Made by a program: the position numbers and the translations under genes
The notes under the pieces: generated by a model
Databases searched by the model: none
What the model saw: the letters and a program-made list of their open reading frames with translations, nothing else
Told to the model about the DNA's origin: nothing
DNA from: Streptomyces aquilus
GTDB taxonomy: Bacteria > Actinomycetota > Actinomycetes > Streptomycetales > Streptomycetaceae
Reading direction: 5' to 3'
Assembly: GCF_003955715.1 (NCBI RefSeq)
Contig: NZ_CP034463.1
Location: 7,254,001 to 7,318,000, forward strand
DNA: 64,000 bases
Part shown: positions 34,422 through 44,655 of the stretch, piece by piece
Position numbering within the stretch: position 1 is the first letter of the stretch
Layout: every line of letters begins with the position of its first letter

Positions 34422-37400
34422 CCTCGCCGCCGCCCCCCACGACCACCCTCAACGGAGCGCTGCGGGACCGGCCTTCGCCAGGGGTGCTGCTGTCCCGCCC
34501 GCCGTCCGCAGGCGGTGGCGCGAGCCTGGTCCATCAACTCGTCCTGGCCCTGATCTGCGCGGGATACGCCGTCGGTTCCGCGCTCGGCTGGGGTTCGGAC
34601 GAACTCGCCCTGATCATGGGCGACTTCGGGCTGAGCGCCGCGGCGGGCATCGCCGCCGTGTCCTGCTTCCTCTACGCCCGTCGACGCCGTATCCGCTTTC
34701 GACCGGCCTGGCTGCTGTTCGCGCTCTCCTCGGCCATGGCCTCCCTCGGCAACCTCGTCTGGGGGTGGTACGAGGTCGTCCTGGAGCGGCCCGTGCCGAG
34801 CCCGAGTTATGCCGACGGGTTCTTCCTGTGCTTCGCGCCGCCCGCCATCGTGGGCCTCCTGGTCCTCGCCAAGCGGCCGGTGACGAAGGCCGGTTGGGTC
34901 TGCCTCGCGCTCGACGCCTGGCTGATCGGCGGCTCGCTGCTCACACTGTCGTGGAGCCTCGCGCTCGCCCAGGCGGCGAAGTCCGAGGGGCCGAGCGTCG
35001 CGCACACCGCGCTGTCGCTGGCGTATCCGCTGCTCGACATCGCCCTGGTCAGCATGGTGCTCGCGCTGCACTTCCGGCGCTCGGCGGTGAACCGCTCCGC
35101 GGTCAACACCGCGATCGGCGCGCTCGCCCTGACCGTGATGTGCGACGCCCTGTTCACCTCGCCGCTGCTGCACAACGACTACCGCTCGGGCCAGCTGCTG
35201 GACGCGGGCTGGTTCGCCGGCTCGCTGCTCCTCGCCTACGCCCCCTGGGCCACGCCCCGGCACGGCCACCTGGACGACGAGCCGTACACGCGCGTGGTCC
35301 ACGAACACCTGCCGAGGCAGCGCGGCGGCATCCACCACCACCCGCCCGCACCGGCGCCGGGAGGTGATCACAGCCGGTACCCGGCCGCCCGGCCCATCGC
35401 CGGCTCCCTGGCCGCCCTCACGCCCTACCTCGCCGCCGCCGTCTGCACCCTGGGCATCCTCTACAACGTGCTCAACGGCCGCAGCGTCGACCGCGTCGTC
35501 CTGCTCACCTGCGGCACCGTCGTCCTCGCCCTCGTGGTGCGCCAGGGCATCATGCTGCTCGACAACATCACCCTCACCCAGGAACTGGCCCAGAAGGAGA
35601 GCCACTTCCGCTCCCTGGTGCAGGGCTCCAGCGACGTCATCATGATCGCCGCGCCCAACGGCATCCTCCGATACGTCTCCCCGGCCGCCGCCGGGGTCTA
35701 CGGACGCCCCGCCGAGGAACTGGTGGGTACGGAACTGGCCAATCTCATCCATCCCGAGGACCTGGGCTGCGTGGTGCACGAGGTGCGCCGCTTCCTCGCC
35801 GCCAGCCCGCTGGAGGAGCCCACCACCCGCATCGAGTGCCGCTTCAAGTCGGGCGACGGAGGCTGGCTCAACGTCGAGTCCACCGTCAACCGCCACCACG
35901 GCGGCCTCATCTTCAACAGCCGGGACGTGACCGAAAGAGTGCGCCTCCAGGCGCAGCTCCAGCACAACGCCGAGCACGACCCGCTCACCGACCTGCCCAA
36001 CCGCGCCCTGTTCACCAAGCGCGTCCAGCAGGCGCTCTCCGGCCGGCGCTCCTCCGACCGCGGCACCGCCGTCCTCTTCATCGACCTCGACGGCTTCAAG
36101 GCCGTCAACGACACGATCGGGCACCAGGCCGGGGACGAGCTGCTCGTCCAGGCCGCCCGCAGACTCCAGGACGCGGTCCGGTACGGCGACACCGCCTCCC
36201 GGCTGGGCGGCGACGAGTTCGCGGCCCTGATCGTCGGCGACGGCACCCGCGACCGCTCCGCCAGGGAACGTCACATCCTGGAGCTCGCCGACCGCCTCAG
36301 GATCACGCTCTCCCAGCCCTACCTCATCGACGGCAACGATGTCCGGGTCGCCGCCTCCATCGGCGTCGCCTTCTCCGAGCCGGGCCTGGGCGCGGGTGAG
36401 ATCCTGCGCAACGCCGACCTCGCGATGTACCGCGCGAAGTCGGCCGGAAAGGGCCGCGTCGAGATGTACGCGCCCCAGATGCAGCAGGACGTCGTACGCA
36501 AGGCGGAACTGGCCACCCGGCTGCGTGCCGCGCTGCACGACGGCGAGTTCGCGCTGCTGCACCAGCCGGTGGTGTGTCTGGAGGACGGCCGGATCACCTC
36601 GGTCGCCGCCCAGGCGCGCTGGCGTTCCTCGCAGGGTGTCCTGTTCACGCCCGCCGAGTTCCTGCGGGTCGCCGAGGACGGCGACAAGACCGCCGAGCTG
36701 GGCCGCTGGATGCTCGAAGAGGCGGTGGCGCAGGCCGCCGAGCGGACCGGGACCGGGGTGTCCGTGCCGGTGACGGTCCGGATGAGCGCCCGCCGGCTCC
36801 TGGACCGCTCGCTGCCGCCCGGCTCGATCGAGGCGCTGCTGACCCGGCACGGACTGCCGTCCGGATCGCTGATGATCGAGCTGTCCGAGACCGACCCCCG
36901 GGTCTCCCTGGACGAGCTGGAGCGCCGCCTGGCGGCCTTGCGCAGGCTCGGCGTCCGGATCGCGCTCGACGGGTTCGGCAGCGGCTACGCGGCCATCACG
37001 GCCCTGCGCAGACTCCCCGTGGACGTGCTCAAGCTCGACCGCAGCCTGGTCGACGGGGTCGTGGAGTCCGCGCGGCTGCACAAGATCACCAGCGGGCTGC
37101 TCAGGATCGCCGGTGACCTGGGATTGCAGTCCGTGGCCGACGGGGTGGACCTGCCGGAGCAGGTCGTGGCGCTGCGGGCGATGGGCTGCACGCACGGCCA
37201 GGGGATGGCGTTCTCGGGGCCGCTGGACGAGTACCGGCTGCGCCGGGCGCTCACTTCCGGCCACTTCCCGGTGCCGCACGGACCGGCCGAGCCGGCGTTC
37301 GCGGGCGGTGGCGCGGGGGTGTACACAAGTGGGGTCACCAGTGGTGTGTCGGCCGTCCTCGGGGGCGGTACCGCTGTCCTCGGAGGCGGAAGTGCCCTTC

Positions 37401-37435
37401 GCTCACATAATGAGACTCCCGTCCCACCCACTTGA
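34418..37435 (+). CDS. Membrane PAS-GGDEF-EAL protein with degenerate EAL
   Basis: A 1005-residue protein. About nine or ten membrane spans lie in residues 30-320; a PAS domain (SHFRSLVQGSSDVIMIAAPN, about 393-500) follows; then a GGDEF domain with RLGGDEFAALI (about 594-604) and RYGD, a fitting RxxD inhibitory site five residues ahead. A C-terminal EAL-like domain (about 700-950) has lost key residues: the EAL motif reads AAQARW, DDFGTGYS reads LDGFGSGYA, and the late AEGVE reads ADGVD. It is thus likely a diguanylate cyclase with a non-catalytic, perhaps c-di-GMP-binding, EAL. The GTG at 34418 follows GGAGGG; upstream frame bias is poor, so longer starts are less likely. Confidence 0.85.
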   Translation: MTSPPPPTTTLNGALRDRPSPGVLLSRPPSAGGGASLVHQLVLALICAGYAVGSALGWGSDELALIMGDFGLSAAAGIAAVSCFLYARRRRIRFRPAWLLFALSSAMASLGNLVWGWYEVVLERPVPSPSYADGFFLCFAPPAIVGLLVLAKRPVTKAGWVCLALDAWLIGGSLLTLSWSLALAQAAKSEGPSVAHTALSLAYPLLDIALVSMVLALHFRRSAVNRSAVNTAIGALALTVMCDALFTSPLLHNDYRSGQLLDAGWFAGSLLLAYAPWATPRHGHLDDEPYTRVVHEHLPRQRGGIHHHPPAPAPGGDHSRYPAARPIAGSLAALTPYLAAAVCTLGILYNVLNGRSVDRVVLLTCGTVVLALVVRQGIMLLDNITLTQELAQKESHFRSLVQGSSDVIMIAAPNGILRYVSPAAAGVYGRPAEELVGTELANLIHPEDLGCVVHEVRRFLAASPLEEPTTRIECRFKSGDGGWLNVESTVNRHHGGLIFNSRDVTERVRLQAQLQHNAEHDPLTDLPNRALFTKRVQQALSGRRSSDRGTAVLFIDLDGFKAVNDTIGHQAGDELLVQAARRLQDAVRYGDTASRLGGDEFAALIVGDGTRDRSARERHILELADRLRITLSQPYLIDGNDVRVAASIGVAFSEPGLGAGEILRNADLAMYRAKSAGKGRVEMYAPQMQQDVVRKAELATRLRAALHDGEFALLHQPVVCLEDGRITSVAAQARWRSSQGVLFTPAEFLRVAEDGDKTAELGRWMLEEAVAQAAERTGTGVSVPVTVRMSARRLLDRSLPPGSIEALLTRHGLPSGSLMIELSETDPRVSLDELERRLAALRRLGVRIALDGFGSGYAAITALRRLPVDVLKLDRSLVDGVVESARLHKITSGLLRIAGDLGLQSVADGVDLPEQVVALRAMGCTHGQGMAFSGPLDEYRLRRALTSGHFPVPHGPAEPAFAGGGAGVYTSGVTSGVSAVLGGGTAVLGGGSALRSHNETPVPPT
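37406..37411 (+). promoter_or_regulatory. Probable -10 of the ilvB leader promoter
   Basis: CATAAT inside CGCTCACATAATGAGACTCC, lying in the last codons of the upstream gene. Transcription from about 37418 would start a leader of some 240 nt covering the attenuator. No clear -35 (possibly AGTGCCC region). Low certainty. Confidence 0.35.
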
Positions 37436-37468
37436 CACGTGGTGTGCGCCGGGGGGAGGGTCAGTGCC

Positions 37469-37510
37469 ATGCGCACCCGAATTCTCGTACTTGGAAAGCG
37501 CGTCGGCTGA
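37469..37510 (+). CDS. ilvB leader peptide (attenuation)
   Basis: ATG at 37469 after GGGGGGAGGG, 13 codons: MRTRILVLGKRVG then TGA. Five of thirteen residues are branched-chain (I, L, V, L, V), four of them consecutive. It is followed by a pausing/antiterminator region and a terminator before ilvB. This is a classic amino-acid-responsive attenuator: ribosome stalling on ILVL when branched-chain aminoacyl-tRNAs are scarce lets transcription continue. Confidence 0.85.
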   Translation: MRTRILVLGKRVG

Positions 37511-37512
37511 AG

Positions 37513-37535
37513 CTGAGCCCTCGACCGCTCAGCGA
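37513..37535 (+). promoter_or_regulatory. Pause/antiterminator segment of the ilvB leader
   Basis: GCTGAG (37513-37518) pairs with CTCAGC around a CCTCGACCG loop. Its CCCTCG can also pair with the CGAGGGG arm of the terminator, giving an alternative structure, as expected for an attenuator. Inferred from sequence only. Confidence 0.5.
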
Positions 37536-37551
37536 CCACTCCCGGCGCGCT

Positions 37552-37585
37552 CCCCTCGCTTGCCTTCCGGCACGAGGGGTTTTTT
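37552..37585 (+). terminator. ilvB attenuator terminator
   Basis: CCCCTCG (37552-37558) pairs with CGAGGGG (37573-37579), with an inner TGCC-ttcc-GGCA stem, followed by six T. It is the only canonical intrinsic terminator with a T tract seen here, and it lies between the leader peptide and ilvB. Confidence 0.9.
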
Positions 37586-37658
37586 GTTGCACAGGCACCG
37601 AGCGTAGAGCCGCTCAAACCGCACGAACCTCGCAAAAACCCTCAGCATCGAGAAGAGA

Positions 37659-39512
37659 ATGACGATGACCGAGCAGGCCACCGGGGCCCACCATCCGCAG
37701 CCGCGGCCCCGATCCGGAGGACAGCAGTCCGCACCCGAGCACGTCACGGGTGCGAAGTCCCTCATCCGCTCTCTCGAGGAGGTCGGCGCCGAGACGGTAT
37801 TCGGTATCCCCGGCGGTGCGATCCTTCCGGCGTACGACCCGCTGATGGACTCCACCCGCGTGCGTCACGTCCTGGTCCGCCACGAGCAGGGCGCCGGTCA
37901 CGCGGCCACGGGTTACGCGCAGGCCACCGGCAAGGTCGGCGTCTGCATGGCGACCTCGGGCCCGGGCGCGACCAACCTGGTCACCCCGATCGCGGACGCC
38001 CACATGGACTCGGTGCCGCTCGTGGCGATCACCGGGCAGGTGGCCTCCAAGTCGATCGGCACGGACGCCTTCCAGGAGGCGGACATCGTCGGTATCACGA
38101 TGCCGATCACCAAGCACAACTTCCTGGTCACCAAGGCCGAGGACATCCCGCGGACCATCGCGCAGGCGTTCCACATCGCCTCCACCGGCCGTCCCGGACC
38201 GGTCCTGGTCGACATCGCCAAGGACGCCCTCCAGGCGCAGACCACGTTCTCCTGGCCGCCGGTCATGGACCTCCCGGGCTACCGCCCGGTGACCAAGCCG
38301 CACGCCAAGCAGATCCGCGAGGCCGCCAAGCTCATCACGGCCGCCAAGCGGCCCGTCCTCTACGTCGGTGGCGGTGTCATCAAGGCACAGGCCACCACCG
38401 AGCTCAAGGTTCTCGCCGAGCTCACCGGAGCGCCCGTCACCACCACCCTGATGGCGCTCGGCGCATTCCCCGACAGCCACCCGCTGCACGTGGGAATGCC
38501 GGGCATGCACGGTGCGGTCACCGCCGTCACCGCGTTGCAGAAGGCCGACCTGATCGTCGCCCTCGGAGCCCGCTTCGACGACCGCGTCACCGGCAAGCTG
38601 GACAGCTTCGCCCCGTACGCCAAGATCGTCCACGCCGACATCGACCCCGCGGAGATCGGCAAGAACCGCGCCGCGGACGTGCCGATCGTCGGTGACGCCC
38701 GCGAGGTCATCGCCGACCTCGTCCAGGCCGTCCAGAAGGAGCACAGCGAGGGCCACCAGGGCGACTACACCGCCTGGTGGAAGGACCTCAACCGCTGGCG
38801 CGAGACCTACCCGCTGGGCTACGAGCAGCCGGAGAACGGCCAGCTCTCCCCGCAGCAGGTCATCCAGCGCATCGGCCAACTGGCCCCGGAGGGCACGATC
38901 TTCGCCGCGGGCGTCGGCCAGCACCAGATGTGGGCCGCGCACTACATCGAGTACGAGAAGCCCGCGACCTGGCTGAACTCCGGCGGCGCCGGAACCATGG
39001 GCTACGCGGTCCCGGCCGCGATGGGTGCCAAGGCCGGCGCCCCGGACCGGACGGTCTGGGCGATCGACGGCGACGGCTGCTTCCAGATGACCAACCAGGA
39101 GCTCACCACCTGCGCCCTGAACAACATCCCGATCAAGGTCGCCGTCATCAACAACGGCGCCCTCGGGATGGTCCGCCAGTGGCAGACCCTCTTCTACAAC
39201 CAGCGGTACTCCAACACCGTGCTCCACAGCGGCCCCGAGGACGTCAACCCGAACGCCCGCGGCACCCGTGTCCCCGACTTCGTGAAGCTGTCGGAGGCCA
39301 TGGGCTGCTACGCGATCCGCTGCGAGGACCCGGCCGACCTCGACAAGGTCATCGAAGAGGCGAACTCCATCAACGACCGCCCGGTCGTCATCGACTTCAT
39401 CGTCCACGAGGACGCCATGGTGTGGCCGATGGTCGCCGCCGGCACCTCCAACGACGAGATCATGGCCGCCCGGGACGTCCGCCCCGACTTCGGCGACAGC
39501 GAAGACGACTGA
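37659..39512 (+). CDS. ilvB: Acetolactate synthase large subunit IlvB
   Basis: A 617-residue thiamine-diphosphate enzyme making acetolactate or acetohydroxybutyrate, the first common step of valine, leucine and isoleucine synthesis. [18 protein letters not shown] and [15 protein letters not shown] (with the catalytic Glu of the ThDP site) lie at the N-terminus; the central FAD-binding region follows; [19 protein letters not shown] with GDG and NN motif binds ThDP/Mg. A 33-residue extended N-terminus is Streptomyces-typical. ATG at 37659 or 37665. It forms a holoenzyme with IlvN, 21 bases downstream. Confidence 0.96.
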   Translation: MTMTEQATGAHHPQPRPRSGGQQSAPEHVTGAKSLIRSLEEVGAETVFGIPGGAILPAYDPLMDSTRVRHVLVRHEQGAGHAATGYAQATGKVGVCMATSGPGATNLVTPIADAHMDSVPLVAITGQVASKSIGTDAFQEADIVGITMPITKHNFLVTKAEDIPRTIAQAFHIASTGRPGPVLVDIAKDALQAQTTFSWPPVMDLPGYRPVTKPHAKQIREAAKLITAAKRPVLYVGGGVIKAQATTELKVLAELTGAPVTTTLMALGAFPDSHPLHVGMPGMHGAVTAVTALQKADLIVALGARFDDRVTGKLDSFAPYAKIVHADIDPAEIGKNRAADVPIVGDAREVIADLVQAVQKEHSEGHQGDYTAWWKDLNRWRETYPLGYEQPENGQLSPQQVIQRIGQLAPEGTIFAAGVGQHQMWAAHYIEYEKPATWLNSGGAGTMGYAVPAAMGAKAGAPDRTVWAIDGDGCFQMTNQELTTCALNNIPIKVAVINNGALGMVRQWQTLFYNQRYSNTVLHSGPEDVNPNARGTRVPDFVKLSEAMGCYAIRCEDPADLDKVIEEANSINDRPVVIDFIVHEDAMVWPMVAAGTSNDEIMAARDVRPDFGDSEDD

Positions 39513-39533
39513 GCGAGAGAGACGTAAAAGATC

Positions 39534-40058
39534 ATGTCCAAGCACACGCTCTCCGTCCTGGTGGAGAACAAGCCCGGCATCCTGGCCCGCATCGCGGCCC
39601 TGTTCTCCCGCCGCGGCTTCAACATCGACTCCCTCGCCGTCGGGGTCACCGAGCACGCCGACATCTCCCGCATCACGATCGTGGTGAGCGTCGAGGCGCT
39701 GCCGCTGGAGCAGGTCACCAAGCAGCTCAACAAGCTCGTCGAGGTCCTCAAGATCGTCGAGCTGGAGCCGTCGAGCGCCGTTCAGCGTGAACTCGTTCTG
39801 GTGAAGGTGCGTGCCGACAACGAGACGCGCTCGCAGATCGTCGAGATCGTCCAGCTGTTCCGCGCCAAGACCGTCGACGTCTCCCCGGAGGCCGTCACCA
39901 TCGAGGCCACCGGCTCCAGCGACAAGCTGGAGGCCATGCTCAAGATGCTGGAGCCCTTCGGCATCAAGGAGCTCGTCCAGTCCGGCACCATCGCGATCGG
40001 CCGCGGCGCGCGGTCGATCACCGACCGGTCGCTGCGCGCGCTCGACCGATCCGCCTGA
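39534..40058 (+). CDS. ilvN: Acetolactate synthase small (regulatory) subunit IlvN
   Basis: A 174-residue ACT-domain protein, starting MSKHTLSVLVENKPGILARI. The N-terminal ACT domain (residues 1-80) binds valine for feedback inhibition: FSRRGFNIDSLAVGVTE is the loop with the Asn and the Gly. A second, C-terminal domain (about 85-165, LVLVKVRADNETRSQIVEIV) completes the regulatory subunit. Its spacing of 21 bases from ilvB is consistent with an operon. Confidence 0.95.
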   Translation: MSKHTLSVLVENKPGILARIAALFSRRGFNIDSLAVGVTEHADISRITIVVSVEALPLEQVTKQLNKLVEVLKIVELEPSSAVQRELVLVKVRADNETRSQIVEIVQLFRAKTVDVSPEAVTIEATGSSDKLEAMLKMLEPFGIKELVQSGTIAIGRGARSITDRSLRALDRSA

Positions 40059-41174
<1,116 letters not shown>

Positions 41175-41185
41175 GTCCTCGACCG

Positions 41186-41216
41186 ACGGGGCCGGAGCGG
41201 CATGCTCCGGCCCCGT
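41186..41216 (+). terminator. Terminator after ilvC
   Basis: ACGGGGCCGGAGC (41186-41198) pairs with GCTCCGGCCCCGT (41204-41216), a 13-bp perfect stem and five-base loop, starting 11 bases past the ilvC stop. Confidence 0.85.
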
Positions 41217-41255
41217 TGTCCAACCTGTCCGGCCACGGACGGGTGATCCTTCCGC

Positions 41256-41286
41256 AGTGGCGTAAATGCCCTGTGGCTACGCCACT
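41256..41286 (+). promoter_or_regulatory. Perfect 9-bp inverted repeat in the serA upstream region
   Basis: AGTGGCGTA (41256-41264) and TACGCCACT (41278-41286), separated by 13 bases, 120 bp before the serA start. It could be an operator or a leader stem-loop. The whole serA spacer (41217-41406) has no gene with normal codon bias. Confidence 0.5.
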
Positions 41287-41406
41287 ACACTGCTGCACTA
41301 CATACGCGTCAGGCCCACAGCGTCGTGCGTCTTCCACGCGGCTAGCAACCCTCCACCGCCTGCGGCCGTCGGGACGGCCGTCCGCATTGGACATGTGAGG
41401 ACTCAC

Positions 41407-42996
41407 GTGAGCTCGAAACCTGTCGTACTCATCGCTGAAGAGCTGTCGCCCGCGACCGTCGACGCGCTTGGCCCCGACTTCGAGATCCGGCAGTGCAACG
41501 GCGCGGACCGCGCCGAGCTGCTGCCCGCCATCGCCGACGTCGACGCGATCCTGATCCGCTCCGCCACCAAGGTGGACGCCGAGGCGATCGCCGCGGCGAA
41601 CAAACTGAAGGTCGTCGCGCGAGCCGGCGTCGGCCTGGACAACGTGGACGTCTCCGCCGCCACCAAGGCCGGCGTGATGGTCGTCAACGCCCCGACCTCC
41701 AACATCGTGACCGCCGCCGAGCTGGCCTGCGGTCTGCTGCTCGCCACGGCCCGCCACATTCCGCAGGCCAACACCGCCCTGAAGAACGGCGAGTGGAAGC
41801 GCAGCAAGTACACGGGCGTCGAGCTCGCCGAGAAGACCCTCGGTGTCGTGGGTCTGGGCCGCATCGGTGCGCTGGTCGCCCAGCGCATGTCCGCCTTCGG
41901 CATGAAGGTCGTCGCCTACGACCCCTACGTGCAGCCCGCGCGCGCCGCGCAGATGGGCGTCAAGGTGCTGTCGCTGGACGAGCTGCTCGAGGTCTCCGAC
42001 TTCATCACCGTCCACCTCCCCAAGACCCCCGAGACCCTCGGTCTCATCGGCGACGAGGCCCTGCACAAGGTCAAGCCGAGCGTCCGGATCGTCAACGCCG
42101 CGCGCGGTGGCATCGTCGACGAGGCCGCGCTGTTCTCCGCCCTCAAGGAGGGCCGCGTCGCCGGCGCCGGTCTCGACGTGTACGCGAAGGAGCCCTGCAC
42201 GGACTCCCCGCTCTTCGACCTCGACCAGGTCGTCTGCACCCCGCACCTCGGTGCCTCCACCGACGAGGCCCAGGAGAAGGCCGGTATCGCGGTGGCGCGA
42301 TCCGTGCGTCTCGCGCTTGCCGGTGAGCTCGTCCCCGACGCGGTCAACGTCCAGGGCGGCGTCATCGCCGAGGACGTCAAGCCGGGCCTCCCGCTCGCCG
42401 AGCGCCTCGGCCGGATCTTCACCGCCCTCGCCGGCGAGGTGGCGGTCCGCCTCGACGTCGAGGTCTACGGCGAGATCACCCAGCACGACGTGAAGGTGCT
42501 GGAGCTCTCCGCCCTCAAGGGTGTCTTCGAGGACGTCGTCGACGAGACGGTCTCCTACGTCAACGCCCCGCTGTTCGCCCAGGAGCGCGGCGTCGAGGTG
42601 CGGCTGACGACCAGCTCGGAGTCGTCCGACCACCGCAACGTGGTGACCGTGCGCGGCACGCTCGGCAGCGGCGAGGAGGTGTCGGTCTCCGGCACGCTGG
42701 CCGGCCCGAAGCACCTTCAGAAGATCGTGGCGGTCGGCGACTACGACGTCGACCTGGCGCTCGCCGACCACATGGTCGTCCTCAAGTACGAGGACCGTCC
42801 CGGCGTCGTCGGCACCGTGGGCCGCGTCTTCGGCGAGGCGGGCATCAACATCGCCGGCATGCAGGTGTCGCGTGCGGTCGCCGGTGGCGAGGCGCTGGCC
42901 GTCCTGACGGTCGACGACACGGTCCCGGCGAACGTTCTCGCCGAGGTGGCCGAGGAGATCGGCGCCACGTCGGCGCGTGCGGTGAACCTCGTCTGA
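41407..42996 (+). CDS. serA: D-3-phosphoglycerate dehydrogenase SerA
   Basis: A 529-residue enzyme, first step of serine synthesis. VVGLGRIGALVAQRM (about residue 145) is the NAD fold; VNAARGGIVDEAAL has the catalytic Arg; the TPHLGAST His completes the site. The long type I form has an allosteric ASB domain (about 320-450) and a C-terminal ACT domain (VVLKYEDRPGVVGTVGRVF) for serine feedback. The GTG at 41407 after GAGGACT gives the normal N-terminus SSKPVVLIAEEL. It lies downstream of ilvC, but the terminator at 41186 and a 190-bp spacer indicate separate control. Confidence 0.96.
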   Translation: MSSKPVVLIAEELSPATVDALGPDFEIRQCNGADRAELLPAIADVDAILIRSATKVDAEAIAAANKLKVVARAGVGLDNVDVSAATKAGVMVVNAPTSNIVTAAELACGLLLATARHIPQANTALKNGEWKRSKYTGVELAEKTLGVVGLGRIGALVAQRMSAFGMKVVAYDPYVQPARAAQMGVKVLSLDELLEVSDFITVHLPKTPETLGLIGDEALHKVKPSVRIVNAARGGIVDEAALFSALKEGRVAGAGLDVYAKEPCTDSPLFDLDQVVCTPHLGASTDEAQEKAGIAVARSVRLALAGELVPDAVNVQGGVIAEDVKPGLPLAERLGRIFTALAGEVAVRLDVEVYGEITQHDVKVLELSALKGVFEDVVDETVSYVNAPLFAQERGVEVRLTTSSESSDHRNVVTVRGTLGSGEEVSVSGTLAGPKHLQKIVAVGDYDVDLALADHMVVLKYEDRPGVVGTVGRVFGEAGINIAGMQVSRAVAGGEALAVLTVDDTVPANVLAEVAEEIGATSARAVNLV

Positions 42997-43010
42997 CGTA
43001 CCAGGCACAA

Positions 43011-43054
43011 GGCGGGGCGCGCTGAGGACGGATCCTCAGCGCGCCCCGCCTTTT
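43011..43054. terminator. Bidirectional terminator between serA and the MFS gene
   Basis: GGCGGGGCGCGCTGAGGA pairs perfectly with TCCTCAGCGCGCCCCGCC (18-bp arms, four-base loop), followed by TTTT on the plus strand. It ends the serA transcript and likely the convergent MFS transcript. Confidence 0.92.
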
Positions 43055-43061
43055 CGTCTCG

Positions 43062-44579
43062 TCAGGCGGACACCTTCTCCGGCTCCTGCACCGGCTCCGG
43101 CGTCTCCACGCCCCGCAGTGTCACCGCCGCCACCACCGCGGCCAGCGTCAGGAACACCGCGCCGCCGATCGCCGCCCCCTGCATCCCGCTGGTGAACGCC
43201 TCCCGGGCCACCGTCGCGAGGCCGGGGACCCGGTCGGCCACCGCCAGCGCCCCGCCCAGGGTCTCGCGGGCCACGTCCGGTGCGGAAGCCGGCATCTCGT
43301 GGCGGTAGACCGCCGTACCGATGGAGCCGAGCAGCGCCATGCCCAGCGCGCCGCCGAACTCCGAGCCGGTCTCCATCAGCGAGGACGCGGTGCCCGCCCG
43401 CTCGGCCGGGGCGGCGCCCATCGCCAGGTCCATGATCTGGGACATCACCACGACGCCGCCCACCGCCAGCACCGCGCACGCGGTCAGCACCAGCCACAGC
43501 GAGTCCGTACCGGCGAAGGCCAGCACCACGAACCCGGCCGCGGCGATCACGAAGCCCGCGGTGACGACCCGGGCGCGGGCCACGCCCTTCTGGACCAGGC
43601 TCGTCGCCACCGGCGCCGCCGCACCGATCGGCACCGACGGCAGCAGCGCCCACAGCGCCGCCTCCAGGGCGCTCTTGCCGAGCACCGACTGAAGGTACTG
43701 CGTGGTGAAGTACGCCGACCCCATGATCCCGAACGCCGAGACGAGGTTCAGCGCGACGGCGGGGGCGAAGCCGCGGTTGCGGAACAGGGCCGGGTCGATC
43801 ATCGGGGAGGCCGTGGTGCGCTGGCGGTGGACGAACAGGGCCGCGAAGAGCAGGCCGACGGTGATCGAGACGACGTAGCGGACGTTCCAGCCCTCGGAGG
43901 GGATCTCCTTCAGGCCGTAGATCACCGGGAGCACGGCCGCCATGGACAGGGGGACGCTCAGCCAGTCGAAGCGGCCGGCCCGCGGGTTGCGGGACTCCGG
44001 CAGCAGGAGCGGGCCGAGTACCAGCAGCAGCGCCATCGCGGGCAGGTTGACCAGGAAGACCGAGCCCCACCAGAAGTACTCGACCAGCACCCCGCTCATC
44101 ACCGAGCCCAGCGCGATGCCGGCCGTCATCACGCCGGACCACAGGCCGATCGCCTTCGCGCGCTGGCCGGGGTCGGTGAACATCGTGCGCAGCAGCGCCA
44201 TCGTCGACGGCATCAGGGTCGCGCCGCCGATGCCGAGGACCGCGCGGGCCGCGATCAGGGTCTCGGCGCTGTTCGCGTACGCCGCGAGCAGGGAGGCGGC
44301 GCCGAAGGCGGTGGCGCCGATCAGCAGGAGCCGGCGGTGGCCGATGCGGTCGCCCAGCGAGCCCATCGTCATCAGCAGACCGGCCAGCACGAACGCGTAG
44401 ATGTCGAAGATCCACAGCTGCTGGGTGCCGGACGGCTCCAGGTCCGCGCTGATCGACGGGATGGCGAAGTAGAGGACGGAGACGTCCATCGAGACCAGCA
44501 GCAGCGGGAGCATCAGCACGCCGAGTGCGGTCCATTCCCGGCGTCCGGCGCGGGAGTTGGTGCTCGTCGAGTTCGTCAT
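43062..44579 (-). CDS. MFS efflux transporter, DHA2/EmrB-QacA type
   Basis: A 505-residue major facilitator with about 14 membrane spans. The motif A loop GSLGDRIGHRRLLLIG and the motif C helix region (GIALGSVMSGVLVEYFWWG) mark drug/proton antiporters of the 14-span EmrB/QacA group. It would expel hydrophobic or cationic compounds. ATG 44579 (MTNSTSTNSRAGRRE). It is divergent from a TetR gene, with three 13-bp direct repeats between them, so it is probably repressed by that TetR protein until its substrate is present. Confidence 0.9.
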   Translation of the reverse strand: MTNSTSTNSRAGRREWTALGVLMLPLLLVSMDVSVLYFAIPSISADLEPSGTQQLWIFDIYAFVLAGLLMTMGSLGDRIGHRRLLLIGATAFGAASLLAAYANSAETLIAARAVLGIGGATLMPSTMALLRTMFTDPGQRAKAIGLWSGVMTAGIALGSVMSGVLVEYFWWGSVFLVNLPAMALLLVLGPLLLPESRNPRAGRFDWLSVPLSMAAVLPVIYGLKEIPSEGWNVRYVVSITVGLLFAALFVHRQRTTASPMIDPALFRNRGFAPAVALNLVSAFGIMGSAYFTTQYLQSVLGKSALEAALWALLPSVPIGAAAPVATSLVQKGVARARVVTAGFVIAAAGFVVLAFAGTDSLWLVLTACAVLAVGGVVVMSQIMDLAMGAAPAERAGTASSLMETGSEFGGALGMALLGSIGTAVYRHEMPASAPDVARETLGGALAVADRVPGLATVAREAFTSGMQGAAIGGAVFLTLAAVVAAVTLRGVETPEPVQEPEKVSA

Positions 44580-44605
44580 GGCAGCGACTATACGCACGTC
44601 TTAAA

Positions 44606-44641
44606 CGCTTGTCTATGACGCTTGTATAAGTCGCTTGTCTA
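44606..44641. promoter_or_regulatory. Three 13-bp-spaced CGCTTGTnTA repeats, putative TetR operator
   Basis: CGCTTGTCTA at 44606-44615, CGCTTGTATA at 44619-44628 and CGCTTGTCTA at 44632-44641, all in the same orientation with an exact 13-bp period. The array lies between the divergent MFS and TetR start codons and covers both probable promoters. Assignment to this TetR is inference from position. Confidence 0.65.
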
Positions 44642-44655
44642 GATAGAGTGGGCGC

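Noticed and set aside
41266..41406. N-terminal extension of SerA from an upstream GTG
   Set aside because: The extension has poor bias, Cys- and Pro-rich residues and no family match; the GTG at 41407 gives the usual N-terminus.
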